In this document: piece after piece, positions 26,046 through 34,393 of the stretch | Layout: each line of letters starts with the position of its first letter | Numbering within the stretch: position 1 is the first letter of the stretch | NCBI RefSeq assembly: GCF_030409795.1 | Contig: NZ_JAUFQN010000019.1 | Span: 124,001 to 188,000 of the forward strand | From: Flavobacterium paronense | Lineage (GTDB): Bacteria; Bacteroidota; Bacteroidia; Flavobacteriales; Flavobacteriaceae | Length of the DNA: 64,000 nucleotides | Direction of reading: 5' to 3' | Translations under genes and position numbers: made by a program | The notes under the pieces: generated by a model | What the model was told of the DNA's origin: nothing | Databases searched by the model: none | The model's input: the letters and a program-made list of their open reading frames with translations, nothing else

Positions 26046-27044
26046 ATGAATTTTAGAAAGATTTATTTATTAGCACTACTAATAGCTGCACAGTTTTCTT
26101 ATTCTCAAGAAGGATTACCGGTTTATTCAGATTATTTATCTGATAATTATTATTTACTTCATCCTTCAATGGCTGGAGCTGCAAATTGCTCAAAATTAAG
26201 ACTAACCGCAAGGCAACAATGGCTAGGTCAAAAAGATGCACCAGCTTTACAAACATTAAGTTTCAATGGAGCTTTGGGTGAGAGATCTGGTGGAGGAATT
26301 ATCGTTTTTAACGATAAAAATGGGTACCACTCACAAACAGGGATGAAGTTGACTTATGCTCATCACATCATGTTTTCACGAGATAATGTTGATTTAAACC
26401 AACTTTCATTTGGTATGAGCGCTGGTTTTATTCAAAGCAATTTGGATGAAAGTACGTTTTATGATAATAATCCTGGCTTTGATCCTGTAATTTTTGGTTC
26501 AATTCAAAAATCGACTTATTTTAATGTTGATATTGGAGCTTCTTATAATTTTTTAGATTTTTATGTTCATGCTACAGTTAAAAATGCATTGGCAAGCGAC
26601 AGGAAATTATATACCGATAGTGAGCCGGTAAATTTGAGAAGATTTATTTTAAATGCTGGATATACTTTTGGTGATGCTGAACAAATTCTATGGGAGCCCT
26701 CTTTTATGTTTCAATTGGTTACTTTAACTCAAGAAAAAACAGTCGATTTTAATATTAAAGCCTACAAAGATTTAGATTTTGGAAGACTGTGGGGAGGAAT
26801 ATCTTATAGAAGAAGTTTAGATGGCGCACAGTATGTTCAAGGGAATGGTGTTGCTGACCAAAAGCTGCAATACATAACCCCAATACTTGGAGTTAATTTT
26901 AAAAACTACGTATTTTCATATACTTATTCACATATATTGGGAACAGTTAAATTTGATTCAGGTGGATTTCATCAAATAACCTTGGGAATCAATTTGTTTT
27001 GTAAACCAGAGAAATATCACTGTAATTGTCCTGCTATTAATTAA
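26046..27044 (+). CDS. SprF/PorP-like outer-membrane protein
   Basis: A 332-residue beta-barrel protein of the PorP/SprF family: signal peptide (MNFRKIYLLALLIAAQFSYSQ), then the diagnostic start LPVYSDYLSDNYYLLHPSMAGA, followed by KLRLTARQQWLGQKDAPALQ and GGGIIVFNDKNGYHSQTGMKL. SprF is needed for SprB to reach the surface, and type B cargo genes are commonly paired with such a gene, so this one probably serves the adhesin just upstream. It has Cys residues near the C-terminus (LFCKPEKYHCNCPAIN). The tight spacing says the two genes are co-transcribed. A strong terminator follows. Confidence 0.92.
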   Translation: MNFRKIYLLALLIAAQFSYSQEGLPVYSDYLSDNYYLLHPSMAGAANCSKLRLTARQQWLGQKDAPALQTLSFNGALGERSGGGIIVFNDKNGYHSQTGMKLTYAHHIMFSRDNVDLNQLSFGMSAGFIQSNLDESTFYDNNPGFDPVIFGSIQKSTYFNVDIGASYNFLDFYVHATVKNALASDRKLYTDSEPVNLRRFILNAGYTFGDAEQILWEPSFMFQLVTLTQEKTVDFNIKAYKDLDFGRLWGGISYRRSLDGAQYVQGNGVADQKLQYITPILGVNFKNYVFSYTYSHILGTVKFDSGGFHQITLGINLFCKPEKYHCNCPAIN

Positions 27045-27054
27045 TTCAAATAAC

Positions 27055-27082
27055 TGTCCCGATTTATCGGGACAATTTTTTT
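27055..27082 (+). terminator. Terminator after the adhesin-sprF operon
   Basis: TGTCCCGA/TCGGGACA stem, short loop, then seven T. The next start codon is only 4 nt beyond the T-tract. Confidence 0.88.
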
Positions 27083-27086
27083 AACT

Positions 27087-27602
27087 ATGGTTATAAAAAC
27101 TGTAAACGGTAAAAGTCCACAAATTCCAGAAGATTGTTTCGTTGCTGAAAATGCTACAATTGTTGGTGACGTTGTGTTGGGAAAATCTTGCAGCGTATGG
27201 TTTAATGCGGTTATTCGTGGCGATGTTCATTATATCAAAATAGGTGATAAGGTTAATATTCAAGACGGAGCAATTATACATTGCACGTATCAAAAGCATC
27301 CAACCGAAATTGGCAATAATGTTTCTATTGGACATAATGCGATTGTACATGGATGTAAAATTCATGATAATGTATTAATTGGAATGGGAGCTATTGTGAT
27401 GGATAATTGTGTTGTAGAAAGTAATTCTATTATTGCTGCAGGTGCCGTTATTACTCAAAATACGGTAGTTGAATCGGGGGCGATTTATGCTGGAATTCCA
27501 GCCAGAAAAGTAAAAGATATTGATCAATCTGATTTTGCCGGAGAGATTGAACGAATTTCGAATAATTACGTCATGTATTCAGGTTGGTTTAAAGAAGAGT
27601 AA
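27087..27602 (+). CDS. Gamma-class carbonic anhydrase-like protein
   Basis: A 171-residue left-handed beta-helix protein with hexapeptide repeats throughout (ATIVGDVVLG, NVSIGHNAIVHG, NVLIGMGAIV). The zinc ligands of gamma carbonic anhydrases are in place: His65 (GAIIHCTY), His83 and His88 (SIGHNAIVHGC). The conserved RGDVHYIKIG is also present. YrdA/CaiE/PaaY relatives share this framework and many lack demonstrated activity, so CO2 hydration is likely but not certain. The ATG lies just after the preceding terminator, so its promoter must overlap that hairpin or expression depends on read-through. Confidence 0.9.
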   Translation: MVIKTVNGKSPQIPEDCFVAENATIVGDVVLGKSCSVWFNAVIRGDVHYIKIGDKVNIQDGAIIHCTYQKHPTEIGNNVSIGHNAIVHGCKIHDNVLIGMGAIVMDNCVVESNSIIAAGAVITQNTVVESGAIYAGIPARKVKDIDQSDFAGEIERISNNYVMYSGWFKEE

Positions 27603-27622
27603 AGGATGCCTTTGGTTTAGTC

Positions 27623-27705
27623 TAGCCCTGATGGGAGCGAGCTACCATGTAGCGCGGACAGCAGGAACATGGTTAAAAAGAAATCCAAAAGTTGTGCTCC
27701 TAAAA
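27623..27705. repeat. REP-like intergenic element, copy C, overlapping the murI stop
   Basis: TAGCCCTGATGGGAGCG, hairpin GCTAC-CAT-GTAGC, GCGGACAGCAGGA, and the end GTGCTCCTAAAAA. It fills the gap between two convergent genes. Its last bases form the TAG stop codon and the final Phe codon of murI. Confidence 0.8.
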
Positions 27706-28479
27706 ATCTTTAGTAATTACGTCATACTTATTATTTAAAATATCTTTCAATACTTTTGGATTCGAGTTTGTATAAAAAATAGTTTTTGCTTTATTGGTTT
27801 CATCATTTAAGCCATTTCGTTCCAATAAAATAGTTTTTGTTTGACGGGCAACTGCTTCGCCGGAATCGATGATTTTAATTTCTTTTGGTACTATTTTTTT
27901 TATTTGTGGAATCAAATAAGGATAATGACTGCAACCTAATACCAAATAGTCTATGTTAGCAGCAATCATAGGTTCTAAGTACTTGTGAAGAAGTGTATTC
28001 ATTTCTTTGGAATTTATTTCGCCATTTTCAATAAGCGGAACTAATCCATGTCCGATTTGTTCAATGATTTTGGTATCATGAAATTTTTCAGCTGTTTCAA
28101 GAAATAATTCGCTGTTCAATGTTCCTTGAGTAGCTAAAATTCCAATTGTATGACTTTGAGAATTTAAGGCAGCTGGTTTTATAGCTGGCTCAATTCCTAT
28201 GAACGGTACTTCGTATTTTGCTCTTAACACTTTAATAGCATTTGTTGTTGCAGTATTACAGGCTACAACAATTATTTTAGCATTTTGATTCAAAAGAAAC
28301 TCCGTATTTTTTATACTTAGTGCAATGATTTCCTCTTTTGATTTTTGACCATAGGGAGCATTTTTGCTATCGGCAAGGTAAATGGTATTTTCATTTGGCA
28401 TCAAATCGTTAATTTTTCTCCAAATAGATGTTCCGCCAACTCCCGAATCAAAAAGTCCTATAGGATTATTCTTTTCCAT
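27700..28479 (-). CDS. murI: Glutamate racemase
   Basis: Makes D-glutamate for peptidoglycan. The 259-residue protein has both catalytic cysteines, Cys74 in VVACNTATTNA and Cys183 in VLGCSHYPYL, plus the N-terminal IGLFDSGVGGTSIW and the substrate motif NAPYG. It is the last gene of the envelope run but has its own TACTTTTG promoter element directly before the ATG and is separated from ompH by a terminator. The C-terminus ends on a REP-like repeat, so its last residue or two may differ from those of relatives. Confidence 0.96.
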   Translation of the reverse strand: MEKNNPIGLFDSGVGGTSIWRKINDLMPNENTIYLADSKNAPYGQKSKEEIIALSIKNTEFLLNQNAKIIVVACNTATTNAIKVLRAKYEVPFIGIEPAIKPAALNSQSHTIGILATQGTLNSELFLETAEKFHDTKIIEQIGHGLVPLIENGEINSKEMNTLLHKYLEPMIAANIDYLVLGCSHYPYLIPQIKKIVPKEIKIIDSGEAVARQTKTILLERNGLNDETNKAKTIFYTNSNPKVLKDILNNKYDVITKDF

Positions 28480-28484
28480 AGAAA

Positions 28485-28492
28485 CAAAAGTA
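28485..28492 (-). promoter_or_regulatory. Promoter -7 element for murI, abutting the ompH terminator
   Basis: TACTTTTG (exact TAnnTTTG) ends only 5 nt before the murI ATG, so the mRNA may be leaderless or nearly so. It begins where the T-tract of the ompH terminator ends. Confidence 0.5.
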
Positions 28493-28520
28493 AAAAAAAA
28501 CTGCTCAACTAATTGAGCAG
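28492..28520 (-). terminator. Terminator after ompH
   Basis: Perfect 8-bp stem CTGCTCAA/TTGAGCAG with loop CTAA; minus-strand T-tract of about nine. T on the other side as well, so it may work in both directions. Confidence 0.88.
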
Positions 28521-28545
28521 TTTTTGATAGTATTATGAATTTATA

Positions 28546-29046
28546 TTAAAATCCTAAATCTTTTTTTACATCAGCGGTTAAATCTGGACCATCAGCCAAA
28601 AGTAAATCAGCAATGTTTAATACGTATTGGTATCCTTTAGCTTTACCAACTTTTGAAATAGAAGCTTTGATTTTGTCCATCAATGGTTTCACCATGTCAG
28701 CTTCTTTCTTTTGTAATTCTTTTTGAGCGTTGTCTCTGTAATCAGTAATACGTTTTACTAAGTCTTGAACTTCTGTTTGACGTGTCGCGTTTACAGCATC
28801 TCCAACAGTAGAAGCTTCTTGATCGTATTTTTTTATTTTATTTTGATATTCTTCAGCCATTGTTTTGTATTCTGCATCATATGTTCCGCTCAATTTTTCT
28901 AATTGTTTTTGAGCATCAATCATCGCTGGCATCTTAGAAATTAGTTCATTCACATCTACGTGTGCAGTTTTAGCTTGTGCATTAATTGTATAGCTTGTTC
29001 CTAAACACAACACTGTAGCTAGTAGTAATGATTTCAATCGTTTCAT
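28546..29046 (-). CDS. OmpH/Skp-family periplasmic chaperone (short)
   Basis: A 166-residue protein with signal peptide (MKRLKSLLLATVLCLGTSYTINAQ) and the Skp layout: a short N-terminal strand (AHVDVNELISKMP), a long charged coiled coil from about residue 40 to 130, and the returning strand (GYQYVLNIADLLLADG). Skp trimers hold unfolded outer-membrane proteins on the way to BamA. It lies 36 nt after a second, larger OmpH gene and downstream of bamA, the order I recall from P. gingivalis (omp85, ompH, ompH). Confidence 0.92.
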   Translation of the reverse strand: MKRLKSLLLATVLCLGTSYTINAQAKTAHVDVNELISKMPAMIDAQKQLEKLSGTYDAEYKTMAEEYQNKIKKYDQEASTVGDAVNATRQTEVQDLVKRITDYRDNAQKELQKKEADMVKPLMDKIKASISKVGKAKGYQYVLNIADLLLADGPDLTADVKKDLGF

Positions 29047-29082
29047 TTTAAAAAGTATTAATTAATTATTTGTTTATTATTC

Positions 29083-30078
29083 TTATTCTGTTTTTGGTTT
29101 ATTCTTTGCGTCTTCTTTTGCTTTTTTAGCTGCTTCTCTATCTTCTAGTATTTTTTTCTTTTTTTCTTCTAAAGCTTTTTTTCTGTCTTCTAAAAGTTTT
29201 GCTCTTGCTGCAGCCTTTTCTGCTTTTGGATCTACTGCTGTTGAATCAGATGTTTTGTTAGCTTCAGTCGGAGATGTTGTTTTATCATCGTTGGTTTTCT
29301 CCTTAACAGGAACCGTGCCAGTTTTTTTTGCGTTTTTGGCATCTAATAATTCAGCTCTCTTTGCTGCTTGTTCAGCTTTTTTAGTTTCGGCGGCTGCTTT
29401 TCTATCAGCTACTAATTGTTCTCTTGCTTTCTTTTTGTCTTCTAATGCTTTTTTACGAGCTTCTAAGGTTGGATTAGTATCACTGGCGGCATCTTCTAGC
29501 GCATCTTTAGCTTCTTGTGCTTTAACTTGTTTGGCAGTCATTTGCTCTCTTTTCTCAGCTCTGGTAATAACTCTGATAACTTGGTCACTTATGTCATATC
29601 TCTTAGCAGAAAAAAGCATGGTTAAATCAGAAGCTTTGTCAAAAACAAAGTCATATTTTTTCGCTTCAGCAATATCTTGAACGGCAGTAAAAACCTGATC
29701 CTGAATTGGTTTTACTAAAACTGCCTTTTGTGTAATTAAATCTCCATTTGGACCGAACTTCTTTTGTTGAAAGTCTAAAAGTTCATCTTCTTGAAACTTA
29801 ATTTCTTCTTCACGTTCATCGATCAACTCTTTTGTTAATAATGCTTTTTCAGTTTTTAACGCGTCTTTTAATTTTGCAATTTCAATTTTTTTAGCTTCAA
29901 TATCTTGTTTCCATTTTTGTGCTTTTTGCTCCAATTGACTTTTAGCCTCACTGTAATCAGGCACGTTTTGGAGAATATATTCCATGTCTATATAGCCAAT
30001 TTTCACTCCTTTTGATTGTGCATTTGTCTGAAAAACAGTGCATAAAATCAGAATTGCTATTAAAAAATATTTTTTCAT
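29083..30078 (-). CDS. OmpH/Skp-family chaperone with long charged C-terminal tail
   Basis: A 331-residue protein. Residues 1-20 are a signal peptide, about 22-180 form an OmpH/Skp domain (KIGYIDMEYILQNVPDY, coiled coil, KYDFVFDKASDLTMLF), and about 185-331 are a low-complexity tail of Lys, Ala, Glu and Asp (KKALEDKKKAREQLVADRKA, ending KNKPKTE). Standard Skp is about 160-180 residues, so the tail nearly doubles the length. The tail looks helical and may extend the tentacles or bind the cell wall; that is inference. It is probably co-transcribed with bamA, 36 nt downstream of it. Confidence 0.9.
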   Translation of the reverse strand: MKKYFLIAILILCTVFQTNAQSKGVKIGYIDMEYILQNVPDYSEAKSQLEQKAQKWKQDIEAKKIEIAKLKDALKTEKALLTKELIDEREEEIKFQEDELLDFQQKKFGPNGDLITQKAVLVKPIQDQVFTAVQDIAEAKKYDFVFDKASDLTMLFSAKRYDISDQVIRVITRAEKREQMTAKQVKAQEAKDALEDAASDTNPTLEARKKALEDKKKAREQLVADRKAAAETKKAEQAAKRAELLDAKNAKKTGTVPVKEKTNDDKTTSPTEANKTSDSTAVDPKAEKAAARAKLLEDRKKALEEKKKKILEDREAAKKAKEDAKNKPKTE

Positions 30079-30114
30079 TCTTTATTTGATTTAGAAATAT
30101 TGTACCAAATATAA

Positions 30115-32790
30115 TTAAAATTGTTGACCAATTATAAAATGTGTTTCCCAACCATTAGGATTTGTATATCCAGGAACAGCATCGAAGCCATGAGCAAAGT
30201 CAATTCCTAATAATCCAAAGGCTGGCATGAATATTCTCAAACCAAATCCGGCAGAACGTTGCAATACAAATGGGTTGTAATCTTTGAAAGTATCAAAAGA
30301 TGACCCAGCTTCAAGAAATGTCAATGCATATATTGATGCGGCAGCTTTTAATGTCAATGGATAGCGTAATTCTAATGAGAATTTATTATATACTGTCGCG
30401 CCATCTTGTGATGATAATGATTGGTTTGGATAACCTCTTAATTGAACAACTTCTCTTCCGTCTAATGAAAAGTTAGCAAGACCGTCTCCACCAACAAAAA
30501 ATCTCTCAAAAGGAACTAATCCTCTACCACTATTGTATGCGCCTAAATAACCAAATTCACCCAAGGCTCTTAATACTAATGCTTTTGATTGTGACCCAGC
30601 TAATCTTGTAAACCAATCTGCTTTAAATTTTACTTTATAGTATTCGAGCCAGTTGAATTTTTGTTGGTCAACTTTTGCTCTGTCTGCTGTAGCTAGTGTG
30701 TAATCGCTACCAACAGTTTGATAAATACCTGAACCAGCTGTCGTTTCTTGTAAATAATCCCCATATGCTGCGATTTGTCCAGAAGAAGTTGGTACAGGTG
30801 TTATAGTTGAATTTGCTGTGTATTGAAGTTTATATTCTTTTTGATTTTCTAAATCGCCATAATTTATTCCATTAAATAAGGAGTAAGGTAACGTGAATTT
30901 TGCTGAAACACTAAATTCAGAACCAGATGTAGGGTAAATAGGATTTACCCCTTTATTATTTCTGCTTAAACCAAGCGTATATGCCAAGTTTCTTGATGAA
31001 CCGTCTCCAAAAGTAAACAATCCGGTATTATAGTTGTTCAAATCATAATATTGAAAACTCACAGAACTTGAAAACACAAAGAAATCATCAGGAATAGTCA
31101 ATCTTTTTGCAATACCAATAGATAATGAAGTGATGTTAAAACTCTTATCTTTATCTACGTTAGTTGATCTTCCTGAATAAAGAAATTGTTTACTATGCGA
31201 CAACGAACTTGAAAATTGTATTGGTTTTTTCCCACCTAGCCATGGCTCAGAAAACGATAGACTATAGGTTTGGAAAAACGAACTTGCCTGTAAACGTAAG
31301 GCGACTTTTTGTCCATCACCCATTGGAAGCGGTTTGTAAGCTTCTTTTTTAAACATATTTCTTGCTGAGAAATTATTGAAAGATAATCCTAAAGTCCCAA
31401 TAAATCCACCACCACCATAACCGCCTTGAAGTTCAATTTGGCTTGAACCTTTTTCAACAACATTATACTCAATATCAACTGTCCCTGCAGCTGGATCAAC
31501 ATTTTTGAATTTGGGGTCAATTGCTTCTGGGTCAAAGAAACCTAATTGTCCAATTTCTCTAATAGTTCTTACCAAATCTTCTTTGCTGTATTTTTGACCT
31601 GGTTGTGTTCTTAACTCTCTATAAATTACTCTATCATTGGTTTTATCATTTCCAACAACAGTAATATTATTGAAATAAGCTACTGGACCTTCGGTTACTC
31701 TAATTTCAAAATCAATGGTGTCGTTCGCTGTTTTTACTTCTACAGCATTAATGTTTGAAAACAAATAACCGTTATTTTGATACAAGTTGGTTAAATCTTC
31801 TCCATCAGGTTTTGACTTGTCGGCAATTCTTTTTTCCAATAAAACACCGTTATAAGTTTCACCCTTTTTAATTCCTAAAACTCTACCTAACAACTGGTCA
31901 GAATAAACAGAATTCCCTAAGAATTTAATGTTTCCAAAATGATATTTTCTACCTTCTTCAACTTTTACATTGATGGCAATCTTCGATTTTTTCGAATTTA
32001 AAAATACGGAGTCACTAATAACACGTGCATCTCTGTATCCTTTTTCTTTGTACTTATCAAGTATAGAGACTAAGTCTTCTTTATATTTATCTTTTATAAA
32101 TTTTGAAGCTTTAAAAATGCGAATTGGATTTATTTGCTTGGTGTTTTTCATGGCTTTTCTCAACTTAGCGTCAGAGAATTTTTCATTGCCATCAAAAGTT
32201 ATTCTGGAAATTTTCAATTTATCACCTTTGTCAATATTGACAAGCATCTTAACATTATTTCCTTCGGTTGTATCAGGAATGGTTTTTATAAAAACTTTGG
32301 TATTAAAATAACCGTCCTTTTTATATTTGTTTTCGATGTAATTTTTGGTTGTCGTAATCAAATTTTCATTCACAATTTTTCCTTTTGTCAATGAATTCTC
32401 TTTGATAAGCGCTTCAACTTTAGATTTTTTTATCCCTTGAATTTTTGCTTCGCTAAGTTTTGGAAGTTCTACTATATCCAAATCAAGCCAAATGCTATCC
32501 GCTTCAACTTTATTTACATAAAAATCAATGTCACTAAAAAGGCCAAGTTTTCCGAGTTTTTTGATAGCATTACTCAATTCTTCTCCGGGAACTGTAATTT
32601 GCTGTCCTTTTTCTAAACCGGCAAATGTGACAACAGTTTGTTCGTTGTAACTGATTTTACCGTTTACTTTTACATTAGCTAAAATATATTTTTTGCCTTG
32701 ATCGAAAGGGATTTTTTCTTGGGCTTGTAATTGAAAAATAGTTCCAAATAATAAAATAAATAGGAATATTTTTGAAGGGTTAATCTGCAC
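30115..32790 (-). CDS. bamA: BamA, outer-membrane protein assembly factor
   Basis: The central outer-membrane insertase of the BAM complex. It has a signal peptide (after the start: QINPSKIFLFILLFGTIFQL), POTRA repeats over about residues 30-430 and a C-terminal 16-strand barrel with the conserved VRGYP-type loop seen here as VQLRGYPNQS and the terminal strand HFIIGQQF. I choose the GTG start, giving 891 residues: it lies 7 nt after the uppS stop and directly precedes the signal peptide. In-frame ATGs further upstream lie inside uppS and would put about 25 or more hydrophilic residues before the signal. Confidence 0.95.
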   Translation of the reverse strand: MQINPSKIFLFILLFGTIFQLQAQEKIPFDQGKKYILANVKVNGKISYNEQTVVTFAGLEKGQQITVPGEELSNAIKKLGKLGLFSDIDFYVNKVEADSIWLDLDIVELPKLSEAKIQGIKKSKVEALIKENSLTKGKIVNENLITTTKNYIENKYKKDGYFNTKVFIKTIPDTTEGNNVKMLVNIDKGDKLKISRITFDGNEKFSDAKLRKAMKNTKQINPIRIFKASKFIKDKYKEDLVSILDKYKEKGYRDARVISDSVFLNSKKSKIAINVKVEEGRKYHFGNIKFLGNSVYSDQLLGRVLGIKKGETYNGVLLEKRIADKSKPDGEDLTNLYQNNGYLFSNINAVEVKTANDTIDFEIRVTEGPVAYFNNITVVGNDKTNDRVIYRELRTQPGQKYSKEDLVRTIREIGQLGFFDPEAIDPKFKNVDPAAGTVDIEYNVVEKGSSQIELQGGYGGGGFIGTLGLSFNNFSARNMFKKEAYKPLPMGDGQKVALRLQASSFFQTYSLSFSEPWLGGKKPIQFSSSLSHSKQFLYSGRSTNVDKDKSFNITSLSIGIAKRLTIPDDFFVFSSSVSFQYYDLNNYNTGLFTFGDGSSRNLAYTLGLSRNNKGVNPIYPTSGSEFSVSAKFTLPYSLFNGINYGDLENQKEYKLQYTANSTITPVPTSSGQIAAYGDYLQETTAGSGIYQTVGSDYTLATADRAKVDQQKFNWLEYYKVKFKADWFTRLAGSQSKALVLRALGEFGYLGAYNSGRGLVPFERFFVGGDGLANFSLDGREVVQLRGYPNQSLSSQDGATVYNKFSLELRYPLTLKAAASIYALTFLEAGSSFDTFKDYNPFVLQRSAGFGLRIFMPAFGLLGIDFAHGFDAVPGYTNPNGWETHFIIGQQF

Positions 32791-32797
32791 TGAAATT

Positions 32798-33538
32798 TTA
32801 TTTAATTTGTTCACTTGTTTTTCCAAATCTTCTTTCTCTTTTTTGATAACTAATAATGGCTGCATATAAATCATCTTCTTTAAAATCGGGCCATAAAACC
32901 TCGGTAAAATAAAATTCAGCATAGGCTATTTGCCATAACAAAAAATTACTAATACGGTGTTCACCACTGGTTCTAATAACTAAATCTACATCAGGTAAAT
33001 TTCGCGTGTAAAGATGCTCATTTATAATTGATTCATCAATAGTGTCTATAGAAATTATATTATTTTTAACTTTCTCACTTATTATTTTAACAACATTTAA
33101 CAATTCCTCTCTTGAACCATAGCTCAATGCTAAAGTTAGTGTCATTCTTGTGTTGTTTTTCGTTTTTTCGATAACCGCTAAAAGTTCTTTTTTTGCTTTT
33201 GTTGGAAGCAAATCAATGTTTCCAATACAGTTTAATCGAATGTTATTTTTTTCTAGAGTTGCCAGTTCCTTTTTTAAGGAATTGACCAATAATTTCATTA
33301 AAGTATCAACTTCTAACTTTGGTCTGTTCCAGTTTTCGGTAGAAAAGGCATATAATGTTAGATTTTCTATTCCAAGTTTTGCACAGGTTTCAACAGTAAC
33401 TCTAACTGATTTTGTTCCTTTTTCGTGACCAAATGCTCTTAGTAACCCTTGTTGTTTTGCCCAACGACCATTCCCATCCATAATTATGGCCAGATGTTTT
33501 GGTAAGTTGTCTTTATTTATGGTTTCTAATAAGCTCAT
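32798..33538 (-). CDS. uppS: Isoprenyl transferase (undecaprenyl diphosphate synthase)
   Basis: A cytosolic cis-prenyltransferase that extends farnesyl diphosphate to the C55 lipid carrier for peptidoglycan and O-antigen. The 246-residue protein has catalytic Asp21 in IIMDGNGRWAKQQG, the LYAFSTENWNRP segment and the C-terminal VIRTSGEHRISNFLLWQ (commonly GEQR or GELR; here GEHR). It lies 3 nt after porG and 7 nt before bamA, so porG-uppS-bamA form one translation-coupled unit. Confidence 0.96.
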   Translation of the reverse strand: MSLLETINKDNLPKHLAIIMDGNGRWAKQQGLLRAFGHEKGTKSVRVTVETCAKLGIENLTLYAFSTENWNRPKLEVDTLMKLLVNSLKKELATLEKNNIRLNCIGNIDLLPTKAKKELLAVIEKTKNNTRMTLTLALSYGSREELLNVVKIISEKVKNNIISIDTIDESIINEHLYTRNLPDVDLVIRTSGEHRISNFLLWQIAYAEFYFTEVLWPDFKEDDLYAAIISYQKRERRFGKTSEQIK

Positions 33539-33541
33539 TTT

Positions 33542-34228
33542 TTATTCTTTGCAATAACATGGTTTTTCTCCAAAAGTGTAGGTAATCGTAAATCCACTGA
33601 ATACATACCAATCCTTGCTATTTATATTGCCAAACTTTAATGATTCTAAATTTTTATTTTTTGGTAAACTTCCATCTAAATTATCGGTGAAAGTATACCG
33701 TGCGCCAACTTCAAGTCCTAAAATTATATTTTCGAAAATATTACTTTTAATACCAACAACCATTGGTATGGCAAACGTACTTGAACTGTAATCCTTTTTT
33801 GTTTCACCATTAAGCACAAACAATTCATCATAAGCAAAATAGGTAATTCCTGAATATACGTATGGCGTTACCATTTTATTCAACTTTTCATGTAGATTAA
33901 AATCAAAAAAATTAAATTCTAATCCAGCTGAAATTTCTTTTATTTCATTCTTAAAATTATAACCTCTTTCTACTCTGCCGTGCACTTCTGAATCTAAATC
34001 ATTTCCAGAAATAGTTGACTGTGTATAAGAAAATCTGTAAGAATGTCTCGGGCTTTTGTTCCATTTGTACAAAATTCCGAAGGCCAATTTGTTCGGAGAA
34101 ACATAAGTAGTTTTACCTACATCTCCAATGAAATTGCTTCCGCCTAAGAAAACACCAATTTCATGAATTTGTGCAGTCAAAACATTCTGGAAAATCAAAC
34201 AAAAAAATAATACTAAAATCCTTTTCAT
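33542..34228 (-). CDS. porG: PorG-like T9SS outer-membrane protein (DUF6089)
   Basis: A 228-residue protein with signal peptide (MKRILVLFFCLIFQNVLTAQ) and the family start IHEIGVFLGGSNFIGDVGKTTYVSPNK, followed by an eight-strand-like barrel. P. gingivalis PorG is an outer-membrane protein linked to the PorK/PorN ring of the type IX secretion system, and as I recall its gene also precedes uppS, omp85 and two ompH genes, the same order as here. I start at the ATG giving the signal peptide; ten codons upstream there is another ATG whose extension looks non-native. The end carries Cys-Tyr-Cys (EKPCYCKE). Confidence 0.85.
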   Translation of the reverse strand: MKRILVLFFCLIFQNVLTAQIHEIGVFLGGSNFIGDVGKTTYVSPNKLAFGILYKWNKSPRHSYRFSYTQSTISGNDLDSEVHGRVERGYNFKNEIKEISAGLEFNFFDFNLHEKLNKMVTPYVYSGITYFAYDELFVLNGETKKDYSSSTFAIPMVVGIKSNIFENIILGLEVGARYTFTDNLDGSLPKNKNLESLKFGNINSKDWYVFSGFTITYTFGEKPCYCKE

Positions 34229-34246
34229 CAAATTGAAAATAGCGTG

Positions 34247-34254
34247 CAAATATA
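34247..34254 (-). promoter_or_regulatory. Promoter -7 element for porG-uppS-bamA
   Basis: TATATTTG on the minus strand, exact match 18 nt before the porG ATG, within the 165-bp gap after nadK. It suggests the envelope genes start a new transcript here. Confidence 0.5.
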
Positions 34255-34393
34255 ACAATTCTCAGTACTTATCTAACATGTATTTTATATTTCTGTTAAA
34301 TTAAATAAAGTGCTGATTATTATTAGTCTTACAATGGTTTCTATTCTAAAACGAGTTTTTTAGAATTGTAGTATAAACAAAGGAGTTTTTTTT

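Noticed and set aside
29255..29680. Plus-strand 141-residue hydrophobic Ser/Ala-rich open frame
   Set aside because: Antisense shadow of the Lys/Ala-rich tail of the OmpH-like protein; no start context or family resemblance.
32791..32922. N-terminal extension of BamA from upstream ATG codons
   Set aside because: The extension lies inside uppS and separates the signal peptide from the N-terminus; the GTG at 32790 restores both.
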